Positions 63,543 through 64,000 of a stretch of 64,000 bases of DNA are shown here, piece after piece. Numbering within the stretch: the first letter of the stretch is position 1; each line of letters begins with the position of its first letter. Under the pieces are notes generated by a model. The model saw only the letters and a program-made list of their open reading frames with translations. It had not been told where the DNA came from and did not search any database. The position numbers were made by a program, and so were the translations under genes. The stretch comes from Subsaximicrobium wynnwilliamsii (lineage in GTDB: Bacteria; Bacteroidota; Bacteroidia; Flavobacteriales; Flavobacteriaceae), in NCBI RefSeq assembly GCF_007997225.1, contig NZ_VORM01000003.1, positions 279,455 through 343,454 on the forward strand, in the 5' to 3' direction.

Positions 63543-63788
63543 ATGAAATTTACAAAATACAAAAGAACACAAATCGCTGAAATGCGACCTGCAACCAAAG
63601 AAGAAATTGAACTTGGAAGATTGATCGTTACAAAAACGCACAGTCGAAAAGCAATTTCTGTTAGTGAAGCTGATTTACAAAACGGTTCTCCAAAAAGTGG
63701 CGACATGATTGCTAGAAACCCTAAAAACCACGATGACCAATGGTTAGTTGCTAAACAGTATTTCGAGGATAACTTTGAGTCGCTTTAA
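63543..63788 (+). CDS. PGDYG-like small protein
   Basis: 81 residues from ATG 63543. This start is better than the upstream frame start at 63507, because MKFTKYKRTQIAEMRPAT begins a typical small soluble protein. The segment GDMIARNPKNHDDQWLVAKQYFEDNFE matches the C-terminal region of the PGDYG-like small protein family as I recall it. The glycine-aspartate and the Trp-Leu-Val-Ala segment are the key parts. Function is unknown. It is a lone gene near the right edge. Confidence 0.7.
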   Translation: MKFTKYKRTQIAEMRPATKEEIELGRLIVTKTHSRKAISVSEADLQNGSPKSGDMIARNPKNHDDQWLVAKQYFEDNFESL

Positions 63789-64000
63789 ATGGTGCCTAAC
63801 ATAAATTAAACCAAGTTTATGAGGTATTAGAATTGCCAACATAAAAGCACCTATTGAAAAAACGACTTTTGGAAGATTTTTCGGGAAATTGTCTCATGCT
63901 TATTCATCACGATTGACATGAAATCAAGAACACAAAACCTTGAATCCAAACTGGCGATTTCATTCCGCAGAAAAAGTAGGGCTTTATTCGAACAGCACGT
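63789..64000. other. Right edge of the window, no feature seen
   Basis: About 210 bp after the PGDYG-like gene without an open frame or hairpin that I can support. Confidence 0.4.

Overview
The window is a contiguous piece of chromosome from a member of the Bacteroidota, most probably a marine Flavobacteriaceae. The evidence is the low GC content, a giant secreted protein with a type IX secretion (T9SS) C-terminal sorting domain, lipoproteins with TlpA/DUF4369-like architecture, TAnnTTTG-type -7 promoter elements, a fused aspartokinase/homoserine dehydrogenase, and many flavobacterial family signatures. There is no rRNA, tRNA, prophage, CRISPR array or complete insertion sequence that I can support.

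Layout. 1-11 kb: a small STAS-like protein, the 1558-residue T9SS protein, a solitary histidine ammonia-lyase, a thioredoxin-like lipoprotein and the NAD(P)H-hydrate repair enzyme. 11-17 kb: the threonine operon thrA-thrB-thrC, interrupted between thrB and thrC by a 26-unit heptanucleotide array and a four-helix-bundle (23S-IVP/Avd-like) gene. 16.8-18.1 kb: a 1.3-kb composite tandem repeat. 18-25.5 kb: unrelated single genes (NAD(P)-binding protein, DUF6249 membrane protein, DUF885 lipoprotein, regulatory-domain protein, DoxX protein, retropepsin-like protein, transglutaminase-like protein framed by a direct repeat).

25.7-38.4 kb, all on the minus strand: a large acyl-CoA catabolic cluster (acyl-CoA synthetase, MaoC hydratase, three SDRs, two MDR oxidoreductases, DUF1330, an APH-like kinase overlapping an ACAD10/11-like dehydrogenase, and a second acyl-CoA dehydrogenase). 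It is headed by a Crp/Fnr regulator gene whose helix-turn-helix is cut off by an in-frame TAG. 39-49.4 kb, plus strand: class III aminotransferase, nitrilase-family amidase, VOC protein, large Orn/Lys/Arg decarboxylase-like enzyme, ATP-grasp ligase with a lysine-rich tail, C45 Ntn-hydrolase and succinate-semialdehyde dehydrogenase. Together these look like an amine/GABA pathway using amide protection, and this cluster is the best candidate for an undescribed system.

50.4-52.9 kb: a restriction-modification locus with a C5-cytosine and an N6-adenine methyltransferase and a small PD-(D/E)XK nuclease, beside two decayed gene fragments. 53.4-56.7 kb: a translationally coupled RimK-like ATP-grasp / GCS2 ligase / N-formylglutamate amidohydrolase-like trio. 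56.8-64 kb: beta-helix protein, FtsE, alpha/beta hydrolase, a conserved hypothetical, a second TlpA-like lipoprotein, a sirtuin and a PGDYG-like small protein.

The intergenic DNA is unusual: many long spacers carry short tandem arrays of period 6, 7 or 9-10, and a 95-bp dispersed repeat occurs three times.
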